The notes under the pieces: model-generated
The model's database searches: none
The model's input: only the letters and a program-made list of their open reading frames with translations
Told to the model about the DNA's origin: nothing
DNA from: Streptomyces fungicidicus
GTDB lineage: Bacteria; Actinomycetota; Actinomycetes; Streptomycetales; Streptomycetaceae
Length of the DNA: 64,000 nucleotides
Direction of reading: 5' to 3'
NCBI RefSeq assembly: GCF_003665435.1
Contig: NZ_CP023407.1
Coordinates: 5,567,501-5,631,500 of the forward strand
Position numbers and translations under genes: made by a program
Shown: positions 63,749 to 64,000 of the stretch, in pieces
How the letters are laid out: every line of letters starts with the position of its first letter
Position numbering within the stretch: position 1 is the stretch's first letter

Positions 63749-64000
63749 TCAGCGGGCGGGGGCCCAGGTGCCACCCGATTCCAGCCACCGGGAGAGCTCC
63801 GCCGCCGAGTCCTTGCGCACGACCAGTTCGACGAGGCCGCGGGTCTGGTCCTGACCGTGCTCGATGCGGACGTCCTCGATGTTGACGCCCAAGTCGCCGA
63901 TCGACGTGAACAGTTCGGCCAGGGCGCCGGGCTTGTCGGAGATGGTCACCGAGACGGTCGCGAGCTCCGTCCGGCGCGTACCGGGTTTGCGCACGATCCT
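63749..64000 (-). CDS. tyrA: C-terminal ACT domain of a prephenate dehydrogenase-like protein, 5' part outside window
   Basis: Only the last 83 codons are in the window; the frame remains open to base 64000 (reading Arg-Ile-Val-Arg-Lys-Pro-Gly), so an apparent GTG at 63994 is not the start. The visible part is an ACT domain, ELATVSVTISDKPGALAELF, GVNIEDVRIEHGQDQTRGLVELVV, followed by a C-terminal helix. This matches the regulatory tail of actinobacterial TyrA prephenate dehydrogenases, which supply 4-hydroxyphenylpyruvate for tyrosine or for hydroxyphenylglycine in antibiotic pathways. Other ACT-domain enzymes cannot be fully excluded without the catalytic part. Confidence 0.6.
   Translation of the reverse strand, partial: RIVRKPGTRRTELATVSVTISDKPGALAELFTSIGDLGVNIEDVRIEHGQDQTRGLVELVVRKDSAAELSRWLESGGTWAPAR

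Overview
The window is from a Streptomyces chromosome. The GC content is very high, GTG starts are frequent (several with AGGAGG-type ribosome binding sites), and long perfect GC hairpins separate convergent genes. Many genes are Streptomyces hallmarks: an XRE/DUF397 pair, DUF4236, DUF3000, a Rok7B7-type regulator next to xylFGH, NgcEFG, SpoIIE-type phosphatases and a CebR box. From memory, the gene order of much of the window follows the S. coelicolor murA2-acnA-ngcEFG-rok7B7-xylFGH-dxs-fadAB-hemE region; this could not be checked here. I saw no tRNA, rRNA, CRISPR array, insertion sequence or phage gene.

Layout. 1-8.3 kb is accessory: a partial DUF1963-like protein, a PD-(D/E)XK nuclease-like protein, a small unknown, an XRE/DUF397 pair, a SUKH protein, a DHFR-fold reductase, and a DUF485/sodium symporter pair. 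8.5-14.6 kb holds a MurA paralogue fused to an XRE helix-turn-helix, a DUF4236 protein, a virginiamycin B lyase homologue, and aconitase. The murA2 and acnA upstream regions share an inverted repeat (TATCTC-N6-GAGAT). 14.65-16.66 kb is a two-gene predicted conflict module: an EACC1-like protein and a caspase-like protease with two effector-associated domains.

16.8-30.6 kb is a polysaccharide-utilisation region. It contains an AA10 lytic polysaccharide monooxygenase with a perfect CebR operator, a GH92 alpha-mannosidase, the NgcEFG chitobiose/GlcNAc importer with a DasR-like site on its -10, the regulator rok7B7, and the xylose importer xylFGH. A dxs gene and an amino-acid permease follow. 34.4-45.6 kb concerns the cell surface: an LCP ligase divergent from a 1290-residue glycosyltransferase-glycerophosphotransferase (teichoic-acid type), an EEP-family protein, and two tandem alpha/beta-hydrolase-Ig paralogues. 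45.7-49.0 kb is fadAB for beta-oxidation. 49.2-55.8 kb is a beta-mannoside locus: LacI regulator and GH2 mannosidase on one strand, and a divergent three-gene ABC importer without its own ATPase. 55.8-62.2 kb holds RNase D, an atypical response regulator, DUF3000, hemE and a PAS/GAF/SpoIIE phosphatase.

The last 1.8 kb changes character. A 373-base, relatively AT-rich gap leads to a StrR/NovG-like ParB-fold regulator with two consecutive TTA (bldA) codons, facing the 3' end of a prephenate dehydrogenase-like gene that leaves the window. This pairing is typical of biosynthetic clusters that make hydroxyphenylglycine or aminocoumarin-type aromatic units, so the right edge may be the border of an antibiotic gene cluster.

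The sugar genes look co-ordinated. Secreted enzymes (LPMO, GH92) and importers are under separate cues (CebR, DasR, Rok7B7, LacI), and neither the NgcEFG nor the mannoside importer encodes an ATPase, implying a shared MsiK-type ATPase elsewhere.
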